DNA of 64,000 bases, taken from NCBI RefSeq assembly GCF_024707505.1, contig NZ_CP102604.1, forward strand, positions 1,674,001 through 1,738,000, written 5' to 3'. Shown one piece after another: positions 50,476-60,110 of the stretch. The position numbers were made by a program, and so were the translations under genes. Positions within the stretch are counted from its first letter, which is position 1. Each line of letters opens with the position of its first letter. This DNA comes from Pantoea sp. SOD02 (GTDB lineage: Bacteria; Pseudomonadota; Gammaproteobacteria; Enterobacterales; Enterobacteriaceae). The notes beneath the pieces were generated by a model. That model searched no databases, had not been told where the DNA came from, and worked only from the letters and a program-made list of their open reading frames with translations.

Positions 50476-51026
50476 TTACGCGTGCAGCGATAAACCCACG
50501 CGGGTGGCATGTTTTTCAGCACCCGCTGGCGTTCCCAGGTGAAGTAGCGTGACAAATTTGGCTGGGTAAACGAGGTGTATTGAAACTGCACGAATACGCC
50601 ACGTGGACCCAGCGCATCATGCACCGCGCTGAGAATATTGTCGCGTGTGGCGGGCGGTAACGACAGCAGCGGCAAGCCAGAGAAAATCACATCATATTCC
50701 CCCGCGAGATATTCTGCCGAGCATGCGCGTACCTGCATGCGCGCATCGGGCAATCCCCGCAGGCTTTTCACCAGTTCCGGGCTAATTTCGAACACATCCA
50801 ACTGAGCTTGCGGTGACATACGCGACAGCACGTGGCGTGTGAGTACGCCATCACCGGCGCCGAGTTCGGCGATACGCAGGCTGTTATCCCAATTCACCGC
50901 ATCGCACATGGTGCGGCACAGCGCGGCGGAAGAGGGCGTGATGCTGCCCATTTTGCGCGGGTTACGGATGAATTGCTGAACAAAGTTCGCTTTGGCGCGC
51001 ATTAACGTCAGGGCTGAAGCCAACAT
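50463..51026 (-). CDS. Class I SAM-dependent methyltransferase (PmtA-like)
   Basis: A 187-aa methyltransferase with the SAM-binding motif IAELGAGDGVLTRHVLSR, an acidic ribose-binding position in LDVFEISPELV and the motif DVIFSGLPLLSLPP. It resembles phospholipid N-methyltransferase-type enzymes. Here the start at 51026 is fixed by AGGAG six bases upstream; a much longer in-frame reading to 51332 crosses noncoding-looking sequence and overlaps the next gene's promoter. Function uncertain beyond methyl transfer. Confidence 0.85.
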   Translation of the reverse strand: MLASALTLMRAKANFVQQFIRNPRKMGSITPSSAALCRTMCDAVNWDNSLRIAELGAGDGVLTRHVLSRMSPQAQLDVFEISPELVKSLRGLPDARMQVRACSAEYLAGEYDVIFSGLPLLSLPPATRDNILSAVHDALGPRGVFVQFQYTSFTQPNLSRYFTWERQRVLKNMPPAWVYRCTRNYAP

Positions 51027-51343
51027 CTGTTTCTCCTGGTTAGTATCCTGCTTCATATTGACCACATATTTCGCCCATGTTCCGCTTTTTGCGGCATAAC
51101 CGGGAAAACTCGGAATTTTCCGTAACGGAGCAGGGATGATACACAGGCTGCATTTTAGGCATACAAGACCTGGCTGAAACTTAGGGCAATGTGAAAAATC
51201 GTAAAGCGATGGGCTGTGCCGGATTTCCTTCGATGCGGTCACAGTTTCCCCTTCTGCGATCTGACAGGCTGACGTTGATCGCTCAATGTTAATAACAGGT
51301 TTCATAGTTGTTAATCGCCACTCTGTCCGCAAGGAGAAACACC
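51027..51343. other. Divergent intergenic region (317 bp)
   Basis: Separates the methyltransferase and aldehyde dehydrogenase genes and must hold both promoters. I looked for CRP, FNR and sigma-70 elements and found nothing convincing. The open frame that crosses it on the minus strand lacks coding character and is not called. Confidence 0.5.
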
Positions 51344-52864
51344 ATGCGTTACGCTGCTCCGGGAGAACAAGGTTCTCTCATTACTCTGCAATCGCGTTAT
51401 GGCAACTTTATCAACGGCGAATTTGTTGCGCCGGTGAACGGTAATTACTTCGTCAACACCTCACCGATTAATGCTTCCACCATTGGCGAGTTCCCACGCT
51501 CGGATCGTGCCGATATCGATAACGCCGTGGCTGCCGCCCAGGCCGCTGCCGATGCGTGGGGCAAAACCTCACCGCAGGCACGCTCGCTGGTGCTGCTGAA
51601 AATTGCCGACCGGCTGGAAGAGAATCTGGAATACATCGCGGTCAACGAAACCTGGGATAACGGGAAGCCGGTGCGTGAAACGCTGGCAGCGGATCTGCCG
51701 CTGGCGGTCGATCACTTCCGCTATTTCGCTGGCTGCGTGCGTGCGCAAGAAGGCACCGCTGCTGAAATTGATGAGTTCACCGCCGCCTATCACTTCCACG
51801 AACCGCTGGGCGTGGTCGGGCAAATCATTCCCTGGAATTTCCCGCTGCTGATGGCGGCATGGAAACTGGCACCGGCACTGGGCGCAGGCAACTGCGTGGT
51901 GCTAAAACCGGCCGAGCAAACGCCGCTGTCGATCACGCTGTTTATGGAAGTGATCAAAGATCTGCTGCCGCCGGGCGTGATTAACGTGGTGCACGGCTAC
52001 GGCAAAGAGGCGGGCGAAGCGCTGGCGTCGCATCCGGGCATCGCCAAAATAGCCTTTACCGGTTCCACCGCAACCGGCGGCCATATTCTGGAGCTGGCGG
52101 CGAAAAGTCTGATTCCGTCCACCGTTGAGCTGGGCGGTAAATCGCCGAATATCTTCTTCGAAGACATCATGGATGCCGAAGAGAGTTTCATTGAGAAAGC
52201 GGCCGAAGGTGTGGTGCTCGGCTTCCTTAATCAGGGGGAAGTCTGTACCTGTCCATCACGTGCGCTGGTGCAGGAATCGATTTTTGAGCCGTTTATGGCG
52301 GCGGTGATGAAGCGTATTAAAACCATCAAACGTGGCGATCCGCTTGATACCGAAACCATGATTGGTGCGCAGGCATCACAGCAGCAGTTCGATAAAATCC
52401 TCTCCTATCTGGAGATTGCGCAGCAAGAGGGCGCGCAGGTGCTGCACGGCGGCGGCGTAGAGAAAGTGGGCGAAGAGTTTGCAAGCGGCTACTACATCCA
52501 GCCGACGCTGTTGAAAGGCGATAACAGCATGCGCGTGTTCCAGGAAGAGATCTTTGGCCCGGTGGTTGGCGTGCTGACCTTCAAAGATGAAGCCGAAGCG
52601 CTGGCTATCGCCAATGACTCGATTTACGGGCTTGGCGCCGGCGTCTGGACGCGTGATATCAACCGCGCCTATCGCATGGGCCGCGCGATTAAAGCTGGTC
52701 GCGTGTGGACCAACTGTTATCACCTCTATCCGGCGCACGCGGCGTTTGGCGGCTATAAGAAATCGGGTATTGGCCGCGAAACCCACAAAATGATGCTCGA
52801 CCATTATCAACAGACTAAAAACCTGCTGGTGAGCTACAGCACGCAACCGCTTGGTTTCTTCTAA
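51344..52864 (+). CDS. aldB: Aldehyde dehydrogenase, AldB/ExaC-like
   Basis: A 506-aa NAD(P)-dependent aldehyde dehydrogenase close to E. coli AldB. Motifs are [20 protein letters not shown], the FTGSTATGG cofactor loop, the general base glutamate in VELGGKSPN, and the nucleophile in [13 protein letters not shown] (the paired cysteines are an AldB/ExaC trait). AAGGAGAAACACC precedes the ATG. It probably oxidises acetaldehyde or other short aldehydes. A terminator follows directly. Confidence 0.9.
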   Translation: MRYAAPGEQGSLITLQSRYGNFINGEFVAPVNGNYFVNTSPINASTIGEFPRSDRADIDNAVAAAQAAADAWGKTSPQARSLVLLKIADRLEENLEYIAVNETWDNGKPVRETLAADLPLAVDHFRYFAGCVRAQEGTAAEIDEFTAAYHFHEPLGVVGQIIPWNFPLLMAAWKLAPALGAGNCVVLKPAEQTPLSITLFMEVIKDLLPPGVINVVHGYGKEAGEALASHPGIAKIAFTGSTATGGHILELAAKSLIPSTVELGGKSPNIFFEDIMDAEESFIEKAAEGVVLGFLNQGEVCTCPSRALVQESIFEPFMAAVMKRIKTIKRGDPLDTETMIGAQASQQQFDKILSYLEIAQQEGAQVLHGGGVEKVGEEFASGYYIQPTLLKGDNSMRVFQEEIFGPVVGVLTFKDEAEALAIANDSIYGLGAGVWTRDINRAYRMGRAIKAGRVWTNCYHLYPAHAAFGGYKKSGIGRETHKMMLDHYQQTKNLLVSYSTQPLGFF

Positions 52865-52870
52865 TGATAA

Positions 52871-52897
52871 AAGGCAGCGGAGTGATCCGCTGCCTTT
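52871..52897 (+). terminator. Terminator after the aldehyde dehydrogenase gene
   Basis: Stem AAGGCAGCGGA / TCCGCTGCCTT with a 3-base loop and a short T-run, 7 bases after the stop. Confidence 0.9.
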
Positions 52898-53036
52898 TCA
52901 TCTCTTCGTCATCTTACGACCGCAGGATGACTCTATCGCCAGAAACTTCTGATGGAAGTGGCATCTTTAAGCCAGGTCTTGTGTGTTTAAAGGAGGCGAT
53001 TGGGCAGAATAGCCCACCTATTTTCAAGGAGAACCC

Positions 53037-53249
53037 ATGAACACGTTGTATAACTACCTGGAACAGCATGACGAGATGCTGGACGGAGTGGAGCAAAATA
53101 TTATTACCGTTAACCTGCCTGGACGTCAGGCGGTGTATGTAATTGGTCAGAACGATGCTGACCTGCTGTTGGAAGTGAAAGCACGCGAAGTCGCCACGGC
53201 GCAGCGGATGGAAACATTGCGTCAGCTGGAGAGCCAATTCCGTTTTTAA
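53037..53249 (+). CDS. Small hypothetical protein (70 aa)
   Basis: Not recognised. MNTLYNYLEQHDEMLDGVEQ leads into a beta-prone segment (IITVNLPGRQAVYVIGQND) and a charged helix (EVKAREVATAQRMETLRQLE). No signal peptide. AAGGAG before the ATG and terminators on both sides (52871-52897 and 53301-53333) mark it as a stand-alone transcription unit. Function unknown. Confidence 0.75.
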   Translation: MNTLYNYLEQHDEMLDGVEQNIITVNLPGRQAVYVIGQNDADLLLEVKAREVATAQRMETLRQLESQFRF

Positions 53250-53300
53250 CTTTTCTGCTTTGCCTCATTTAATGATCAATTCGTCAGAAATATCGCAATA

Positions 53301-53333
53301 AAAAAGCCGCTATCACGCGATAACGGCTTTTTT
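53301..53333. terminator. Bidirectional terminator between the small gene and fumarase
   Basis: A stem GCCG(C)TATC / GATA(A)CGGC flanked by AAAAA and TTTTTT, so it can end transcription in both directions. Confidence 0.88.
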
Positions 53334-53350
53334 GCGGTGCGATGCGTAGA

Positions 53351-54994
53351 TTACTTCACGCAGGCGGCGCAGTTGTTATGAATCTGCTGGAAGAAGTCGT
53401 TGCCTTTGTCATCCACCAGAATGAACGCCGGGAAGTTCTCCACTTCAATTTTCCAGATCGCTTCCATGCCGAGCTCGGCATACTCCACGCATTCCAGACT
53501 CTTAATACTCTGCTGTGCCAGCACCGCTGCCGGGCCGCCGATGCTGCCCAGATAGAAGCCGCCGTGTTTATGACACGCATCGGTAACCTGCTTGCTGCGG
53601 TTGCCCTTCGCCAGCATCACCATGCTGCCGCCGTTGGCCTGCAGCAGGTCAACGTAGGAATCCATACGACCTGCAGTAGTTGGGCCGAGTGAACCAGAGG
53701 CATAACCTTCTGGCGTCTTCGCCGGACCCGCATAATAGACCGGATGATCTTTGATGTACTGCGGCAAACCTTCGCCGTTATCGATGCGTTCTTTCAACTT
53801 AGCGTGGGCAATGTCGCGCGCCACGATGATGGTGCCATTAAGTGACAAGCGGGTTGAGACTGGATAAGCCGACAGCAGCGCCAGAATCTCACTCATCGGC
53901 TGGTTCAGATCGACATGCACCACTTCGCCTTCGCCCTGCTGACGCAGTTCTTCCGGAATGTAGCGGCCTGGATTGTCTTCCATCTTCTCAATCCAGATAC
54001 CTTCACGGTTGATCTTGGCTTTGATGTTACGGTCTGCTGAGCAAGATACGCCCATACCTACCGGGCAGGATGCGCCATGACGCGGCAGACGTACCACGCG
54101 GATATCGTGGGCAAAGTATTTACCACCAAACTGCGCGCCGAGGCCCAGTTCCTGCGAGGCTTTCAGCAGTTCTTCTTCCAGCTGAATGTCGCGGAAGGCC
54201 TGACCATGTTCATTACCTTCGGTCGGCAGCGAATCGTAATAGTGGGTTGAGGCCAGCTTGACGGTTTTCAGCGTGGCTTCGGCTGAAGTACCGCCAATCA
54301 CAAACGCAATGTGGTACGGCGGGCAAGCGGCGGTACCCAGCGACATCATCTTATCGACCAGATAGTTCTTCAGCTTGGCGGGCGTAATCAGCGCTTTGGT
54401 TTCCTGATACAGATAGGTTTTATTGGCGGAGCCGCCACCTTTGGCAATGCACAGGAATTTGTATTCGTCGCCATCAACGCTATATAGGTCAATCTGCGCC
54501 GGCAGGTTGGTGCCGGTATTCACCTCTTTATACATATCCAGCGCGGCATTCTGTGAATAGCGCAGGTTATCTTCAATAAAGGTGTTGTAGACGCCTTGCG
54601 ACAGTGCGGCTTCATCGCCGCCGCCGGTCCAGACGCGCTGGCCTTTTTTGCCCATGATGATAGCGGTGCCGGTATCCTGACAGGTTGGCAGCACGCCTTT
54701 GGCGGCAATTTCAGAGTTGCGCAGGAACTGCAGGGCAACGTATTTGTCGTTCTTGCTGGCTTCGTCGTCGGCAAGAATTGACGCGACCTGCGCCTGATGC
54801 GAGGCGCGCAGCATGAAAGAGGCATCGTGGAATGCCTGCTTCGCCAGCAGCGTCAGCGCTTTGGGATCGACTTTCAGGACTTCTTCGCCATCGAAGTTGG
54901 CCACCGAGACGTAATCAGTGCTCAGCAGATAGTATTCGGTATCATCTTTGGCGAGAGGAAAGGGATTCTGATAATAGAAGGGTTTGTTCGACAT
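53351..54994 (-). CDS. fumB: Class I (iron-sulfur) fumarate hydratase
   Basis: Interconverts fumarate and malate with a [4Fe-4S] cluster. The 547-aa protein has the three cluster cysteines: C105 (LPTCQDTG), then the ones in [10 protein letters not shown] and [11 protein letters not shown] cannot separate FumA from FumB on sequence alone. The setting next to a dicarboxylate transporter, a fumarate reductase-like enzyme and DcuSR favours the anaerobic FumB role. It lies downstream of the transporter gene, 164 bases away, on the same strand. Confidence 0.93.
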   Translation of the reverse strand: MSNKPFYYQNPFPLAKDDTEYYLLSTDYVSVANFDGEEVLKVDPKALTLLAKQAFHDASFMLRASHQAQVASILADDEASKNDKYVALQFLRNSEIAAKGVLPTCQDTGTAIIMGKKGQRVWTGGGDEAALSQGVYNTFIEDNLRYSQNAALDMYKEVNTGTNLPAQIDLYSVDGDEYKFLCIAKGGGSANKTYLYQETKALITPAKLKNYLVDKMMSLGTAACPPYHIAFVIGGTSAEATLKTVKLASTHYYDSLPTEGNEHGQAFRDIQLEEELLKASQELGLGAQFGGKYFAHDIRVVRLPRHGASCPVGMGVSCSADRNIKAKINREGIWIEKMEDNPGRYIPEELRQQGEGEVVHVDLNQPMSEILALLSAYPVSTRLSLNGTIIVARDIAHAKLKERIDNGEGLPQYIKDHPVYYAGPAKTPEGYASGSLGPTTAGRMDSYVDLLQANGGSMVMLAKGNRSKQVTDACHKHGGFYLGSIGGPAAVLAQQSIKSLECVEYAELGMEAIWKIEVENFPAFILVDDKGNDFFQQIHNNCAACVK

Positions 54995-55158
54995 GTTGGC
55001 TCACTTAGCTTCGTGTTGCCCGCCAGCATGACGGGCGACAAATTAGGCAGTCTGTTATTCGATTTTCTCTCGCCAGCCCTCCGCAGGGGCTGACTGGCGA
55101 GCATCATAACATTTTCACGGTAATGCGCGGCTCCGTTTTTAACATCGAAGCAACATCA

Positions 55159-56673
55159 TCAGAACATCATCACCATCCATGGATAGGCGACAACCATCAG
55201 AAGAACCAGGAACAGCGCGCCGAAGATGGTGCCCAGGCGCCAGTAATCTTTGGTTGGCAGATAGCCGCTACCGTAATAAATCGGGCTTGGGCCGGTGCCG
55301 TACGGGGTGATAATGCCCATCACACCCAGAGAAACACACATCATCAAGCAGAATACCGGCATGTTGATGCCCGGGATTGAGGCGGCGATAGTCAGCATTG
55401 CTGGCAGCAGCGCGGTGGTGTGCGCGGTGGTACTGGCGAACAGGTAGTGCAGCAGGTAGAAGGCGATTAACAGCACCACCGCAGAAACCTGAGGATCGTA
55501 ACCGTGCAGCAGCATCGCACCTTCTTTACCCAGCCAGGCGATGAAGCCGACGCGCGCTAAACCATCTGCCAGCGCGACCAGCGTGGCGAACCAGGCGAAG
55601 GTGTTCCATGCGGCTTTATTGCTGGTGATGTCATTCCAGTTTAGTACACCGGTCCACAGCATCAGCACGATGACTAACAGTGCGGCCATTGCCGGTTCAA
55701 TCCATGCGGTGGCGAAGATCCACATCATCAGCGCAGCAACCACGAAGCCCAGCAGCAGGATTTCGTTGCGTTTCAGCTTGCCGAGTTTTTCCAGCTCGGC
55801 AGTCGCCCAGCGCGGCACTTCATCATTCACTTTCACTTCTGGCGGATAGAGCCAGTAAGCCAGCAGCGGCATGGTGAGAATCAGCAGCACACCCAGCGGC
55901 AGGAAGGCGAGGAACCACATGCCCCATGAGATTTCAAAGCCCACCACGCTTTTCACCAGCGCCAGTGCCAGCAGGTTCGGCGCCAGAGCTGAAAGGAACA
56001 TTGAGCTGGTGATACAGGCGGCGGTGATCGCCACCCACATCAGGTAAGAACCAATCTTACGCGCGCTTGGGTCGTTAGGTTTTGAACCGTACAGCGGCGG
56101 CAGGTTAGCAATGATTGGATAGATGGTACCACCACTGCGCGCGGTGTTGGATGGCGTAAACGGTGCCAGCAACAGGTCAGCGAAGGTAATGGCGTAACCC
56201 AGCGTCAGGCTGCGGCGGCCAAGATATTTCACCAGAATCAGCGCCAGGCGGCGACCGAACTGGGTTTTATCGTAGCCGGCGGCGAACATAAAGGCACCGA
56301 AGATCAGCCAGACCGTAGAGTTGCCGAAGCCACTTACCGCCCATTTGAACGACTGCGCAGCGGTTTTGAACTTGGGATCCGCCAGTTCTGCCGGGCTAAA
56401 CAGCACCCACTGGCTGAACAGCGCAATCACCACCACGCCGGTTAAACCGATAACGGCGCCCGGCAGCGGTTCGAAAATCAGTCCCACAATAACCCCGACA
56501 AAAATGGCGAAGAAGTGCCATGCGTAAGGTTCCAATCCCGCAGGAGTCGGCACCAGCAGCAACAGCACAGCCACAATAATTGGCAGGCACAACATTATCA
56601 GGCGGTTCTTTTTTTTCCCCGGTGCCGCGGGAGGCGCGGTGAGGGATTCACTCTGGGTTGTTTGTGTGTTCAT
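55159..56673 (-). CDS. DASS-family anion (C4-dicarboxylate/citrate-type) transporter
   Basis: A 504-aa inner-membrane transporter of the divalent anion:sodium symporter family, similar to TtdT/CitT-type antiporters. There are about 12-14 hydrophobic segments. Two substrate-site loops are visible: FADLLLAPFTPSNTARSGGT and, in the second half, TPYGTGPSPIYYGSGYLP. Neighbouring fumarase and fumarate-reductase genes suggest uptake or exchange of fumarate, malate or tartrate for succinate. An FNR site upstream is spaced suitably for its promoter. Confidence 0.92.
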   Translation of the reverse strand: MNTQTTQSESLTAPPAAPGKKKNRLIMLCLPIIVAVLLLLVPTPAGLEPYAWHFFAIFVGVIVGLIFEPLPGAVIGLTGVVVIALFSQWVLFSPAELADPKFKTAAQSFKWAVSGFGNSTVWLIFGAFMFAAGYDKTQFGRRLALILVKYLGRRSLTLGYAITFADLLLAPFTPSNTARSGGTIYPIIANLPPLYGSKPNDPSARKIGSYLMWVAITAACITSSMFLSALAPNLLALALVKSVVGFEISWGMWFLAFLPLGVLLILTMPLLAYWLYPPEVKVNDEVPRWATAELEKLGKLKRNEILLLGFVVAALMMWIFATAWIEPAMAALLVIVLMLWTGVLNWNDITSNKAAWNTFAWFATLVALADGLARVGFIAWLGKEGAMLLHGYDPQVSAVVLLIAFYLLHYLFASTTAHTTALLPAMLTIAASIPGINMPVFCLMMCVSLGVMGIITPYGTGPSPIYYGSGYLPTKDYWRLGTIFGALFLVLLMVVAYPWMVMMF

Positions 56674-57278
56674 AGTTTTGTCTGCAAGTTATGGAGAATG
56701 CGTATATACGCCCCGAACCAAGCTGGTTTTTTTAGTTACAAAACTCTTTTAACAGATTAGTCGTGACATTTAAAACTGAGTTTTAATAAATCGCTATTTA
56801 CAAAATTTGATGCGCGAATTATCTAATGGATGCGCCTATGATGCGATTAATTAAAATATCTATTTTGATCCAGATCAATAAAGTTTATTCGTGGTTTTTT
56901 TGCTTTAAACATGCACGCCTTAATAAATGAACCATTAGGTGAAAATTAACTGTGTGAGGCGAATAAAACGGCACAAATCAAGCAAAAAACAGAGAAAGGA
57001 GACGGTTTATCTTTATGATAAGGCTGGATTTGTTTTAAATGTAAGGAAAAAGTTGATTTTTGTCAAGTCTTGGTTAAAACTTAGCTCAGCGCAACTTTCA
57101 GCAATAGGTATCAAATATTATTTCCATGCGTAAAACTTATATAACTAACGAATAAGGTTATGTAAGTAAATAAAATGGTATATTTACGCCATGAAATCGG
57201 ACCACTCAAATAATTATAAATGTCTCCGAACCGCCAAAGAATTGAATACAAAGTTTCTTAATTCTGGAGTTGCTCATC
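56674..57278. other. AT-rich divergent control region (605 bp)
   Basis: The longest gene-free stretch in the window, between the transporter gene and the fumarate-reductase-like gene. It is strongly AT-rich and carries a perfect FNR site (56865-56878). A 64-codon open frame at 56939-57133 has no ribosome-binding site or family resemblance and is not called. DcuR sites are expected here but are too degenerate for me to place. Confidence 0.7.
56865..56878. promoter_or_regulatory. Perfect FNR binding site
   Basis: TTGAT-CCAG-ATCAA matches the FNR consensus exactly. For the minus strand, a -10-like CATCAT (56843-56838) lies about 31 bases from the site centre, the spacing of a class II FNR-activated promoter for the transporter-fumarase genes. 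The spacing for the plus-strand gene is less clear. Confidence 0.82.
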
Positions 57279-60059
57279 ATGAATACGCTCACCCCGATTC
57301 TTAATCCGCTTACGCTACCGAAAGGTGCGGTGCTTAAAAACCGATTGGTTATGGCGCCGATGACCACCTGTACCGGTTATTACGATGGCGGTGTTACCAG
57401 TGACCTTGTCGAATATTATCGCGTGCGTGCCGGCAGCATCGGTACCGTAATTGTAGAGTGCTGCTTTATTGATAACCGTGGACCTGCTTTCCCAGGTGCG
57501 CTCGGTATCGACAGCGACAACAAAATCCCCGGTCTGGCGAAAATTGCCCACGCCATCAAATCGCAAGGCTCCAAAGCGGTTCTGCAGATCTATCACGGCG
57601 GCCGCATGGTGGAACCGGCGCTGATCGGCGGTAAAACTCCGGTCGCACCAAGCGCTATCGCCGCACCGCGTGACGGTGCCACCAAACCTCAGGCGCTGAC
57701 TGCAGAAGAAGTGGATGTGATGATCACCAAGTTTGGTGATGCAGTGAACCGTGCGATTAAAGCCGGCTTCGACGGCGTGGAGATCCACGGTGCCAACACC
57801 TATCTGATCCAGCAGTTCTACTCGCCAAACTCTAACCAGCGTGACGACAAATGGGGCGGCAGCCGCGACAATCGCGCGCGTTTCCCACTGGAAGTACTGG
57901 AAATTACCCACAAGATGGCGGACCGCTTTGCTGCGGCAGACTTCATCATCGGTTATCGCTTCTCACCGGAAGAGCTGGAAGTGCCGGGCATCCGCTGGGA
58001 CGACACGCTTTACCTGCTGGAGAAACTGGCAGAGCGCGGTCTTGATTACGTGCACTTCTCGGTTGGCCAACTGCTGCGCCCGTCAATTGTTGACACTCAG
58101 GATCCAACGCCGTTGATCACCAAATATCTGGCGCAACGCTCTCCTAATCTGGCGAAAGTGCCGGTGATTGGCGTCGGCGGCATCGTCAATAAAGAAGATG
58201 CCGAGAACGCGCTGGAGCACGGTTTCGACTTAGTAGCAGTCGGTAAAGCCTGCATCGCTTATCCGGACTGGACCGATCGCGTCATCAAGAATCAGCATAT
58301 GGAGCTGTATATCGACAGCACCAAGCGCGAAGAGTTGACCATTCCAGAACCGCTGTGGCGCTTCTCGCTGGTGGATGCGATGATCCGTGACACCAGCGAT
58401 ACCGGCCGTAAATACAAAGCGGGCGTTTATCAGGCGAAAGTGGAAGCCGAAGCGCTGAAGCTGAAAATCAACGTTACGCTCGACACCGACCGTATCACCG
58501 ATATCTCTCTGGTGCCGGATCCGAGTCTCGACGTCGACTTCACCAGCACCTTCGAAAGCCTGCGTGAACGCATTCTGGTGGCGAACAGCCCGCACGTGGA
58601 TGCCATCACCGGCGCCACCACGCAGAGTGAAGCGCTGAAAAAAGCGGTATCGCGCGCCATGACCACCTCAAGCAAAGAGTATGTGATTGAAGAGGGCGGT
58701 AACCCGAACGCGCCGGTCAATTATGATGTGGTGGTGGTGGGCACCGGCGGTGCCGGTCTGGCGGCGGCGATTCAGGCGCATGACGATGGCGCACGCGTGG
58801 TGATCATCGAGAAGATGCCAACCATCGGCGGTAACACCATCAAGGCCTCGGTCGGCATGAACGCAGCGGAAACCCGTTATCAGAAGTTGAAAGGCATCGA
58901 AGACAGCAAAGAGCTGTTCTACGAAGAGACGCTGAAGGGCGGCAAATTCAAAAACAATCCGGTGTTGCTGCGCGAGTTCGTTGAGCAAGCGCCCGAAGCG
59001 ATTGAGTGGCTGGCAGCGAAAGAGATCGAGCTGTGCGACATCACCATCACCGGCGGCATGAGCATCGATCGTACGCACCGTCCGGAAGATCGCTCTGCGG
59101 TCGGCGGCTTCCTGATCAGCGGCCTGGTGAAAAACGTTAACCAGCGCAATATCGAAGTGCTGCTGGAAACCTCGGTAGCGGAAATTCTGGTGGAAAACGG
59201 CGCGGTCACCGGCGTGAAAGTGGTGGATGAGTACAATGACAGCCGCATTATCAACGCCAAAAGCGTGATTGTGGCGACCGGCGGCTTCAGTGCCAACCGC
59301 GAAATGGTAGTGAAATATCGCCCTGAGCTGGACGGTTTCGTCACCACCAACCACAAAGGCGCCACCGGCAGCGGCATCGCCATGCTGCAGCACATCGGTG
59401 CGGATACCGTGGATATGGGCGAAATCCAGATTCACCCAACGGTTGAGCAAACCACTTCGTACCTGATTTCCGAAGCGATGCGCGGCGGCGGGGCGATTTT
59501 GGTGAGCCAGGCGGGCAAGCGTTTCTACAACGAAATGGAAACCCGCGACAAAGTTTCCGCTGAGATCATCGCGCTGCCAGAGAAGAGTGCGTGGATTGTG
59601 TTTGATGAGCAGGTACGCGCCAACAACAAAGCGGCTGACGAATACATCGCCAAAGGTTTTGTTATCAGCGCACCAACGCCACACGAGCTGGCGGTGAAAC
59701 TCAACATGGATCAGGAGGCGCTGCAAACCACGCTGGGTCGTTACAACGAGTTCGTGGCAAAGCAGGATGACGAAGACTTCGGTCGTAAGACTGCGCTGCG
59801 TCACCCGCTGAATAAAGGACCGTACTTCGCGATTCGTATCGCACCGGGCGTGCACCACACTATGGGCGGCGTGACCATCAACACCGATACCGCGGTGCTG
59901 GATGCGCAGAAAGAGGTGATTCCAGGTGCCTGGGCGGCGGGTGAAGTGGTCGGCGGCATTCACGGCGCCAACCGCATCGGCGGTAACGCGGTGGCTGATA
60001 TCATCATCTTCGGTATCAAAGCCGGTCATAACGCGGCTAAACTGGCGTTAGGACATTAA
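57279..60059 (+). CDS. Tripartite flavoprotein: cytoplasmic NADH:fumarate oxidoreductase (OYE + FMN-bind + fumarate reductase)
   Basis: A 926-aa fusion of three modules. Residues 1-360: old-yellow-enzyme/NADH:flavin oxidoreductase barrel (IYHGGRMVEPALIGG, EIHGANTYLIQQFYSP). Residues 375-465: FMN-bind domain with the ApbE target motif DAITGATTQS, where T447 should carry covalent FMN. Residues 480-926: FAD-dependent fumarate-reductase domain (GTGGAGLAAAIQA, GGFSANREM, HHTMGGVTIN, ANRIGGNAVADII). No signal peptide, so it is cytoplasmic. The layout matches the soluble NADH:fumarate oxidoreductase described from Klebsiella pneumoniae. The ATG at 57279 is used with GGAG 9 bases upstream. apbE follows. 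Confidence 0.93.
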   Translation: MNTLTPILNPLTLPKGAVLKNRLVMAPMTTCTGYYDGGVTSDLVEYYRVRAGSIGTVIVECCFIDNRGPAFPGALGIDSDNKIPGLAKIAHAIKSQGSKAVLQIYHGGRMVEPALIGGKTPVAPSAIAAPRDGATKPQALTAEEVDVMITKFGDAVNRAIKAGFDGVEIHGANTYLIQQFYSPNSNQRDDKWGGSRDNRARFPLEVLEITHKMADRFAAADFIIGYRFSPEELEVPGIRWDDTLYLLEKLAERGLDYVHFSVGQLLRPSIVDTQDPTPLITKYLAQRSPNLAKVPVIGVGGIVNKEDAENALEHGFDLVAVGKACIAYPDWTDRVIKNQHMELYIDSTKREELTIPEPLWRFSLVDAMIRDTSDTGRKYKAGVYQAKVEAEALKLKINVTLDTDRITDISLVPDPSLDVDFTSTFESLRERILVANSPHVDAITGATTQSEALKKAVSRAMTTSSKEYVIEEGGNPNAPVNYDVVVVGTGGAGLAAAIQAHDDGARVVIIEKMPTIGGNTIKASVGMNAAETRYQKLKGIEDSKELFYEETLKGGKFKNNPVLLREFVEQAPEAIEWLAAKEIELCDITITGGMSIDRTHRPEDRSAVGGFLISGLVKNVNQRNIEVLLETSVAEILVENGAVTGVKVVDEYNDSRIINAKSVIVATGGFSANREMVVKYRPELDGFVTTNHKGATGSGIAMLQHIGADTVDMGEIQIHPTVEQTTSYLISEAMRGGGAILVSQAGKRFYNEMETRDKVSAEIIALPEKSAWIVFDEQVRANNKAADEYIAKGFVISAPTPHELAVKLNMDQEALQTTLGRYNEFVAKQDDEDFGRKTALRHPLNKGPYFAIRIAPGVHHTMGGVTINTDTAVLDAQKEVIPGAWAAGEVVGGIHGANRIGGNAVADIIIFGIKAGHNAAKLALGH

Positions 60060-60067
60060 GCTGTAAA

Positions 60068-60098
60068 GATGCCCGCCTTGTGCGGGCATCGTTTTATT
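60068..60098 (+). terminator. Hairpin between the fumarate reductase and apbE genes
   Basis: Stem GATGCCCGC / GCGGGCATC with a 4-base loop followed by GTTTTATTT. It could be a partial terminator setting a lower level of apbE, as expected for a modifying enzyme. Confidence 0.65.
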
Positions 60099-60110
60099 TA
60101 GAGGCATGCA

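Noticed and set aside
51027..51332. N-terminal extension of the methyltransferase to 289 residues
   Set aside because: The extension has no conserved features, covers the divergent promoter region, and a strong AGGAG fixes the start at 51026.
56939..57133. A 64-codon open frame in the dicarboxylate control region
   Set aside because: AT-rich, no ribosome-binding site, low-complexity lysine-rich product, and it would run through the promoter region.
58668..60029. A 453-codon open frame on the minus strand inside the fumarate-reductase gene
   Set aside because: It is antisense to a strongly conserved coding region, rich in His/Gln/Arg as expected of a shadow frame, and resembles no family.
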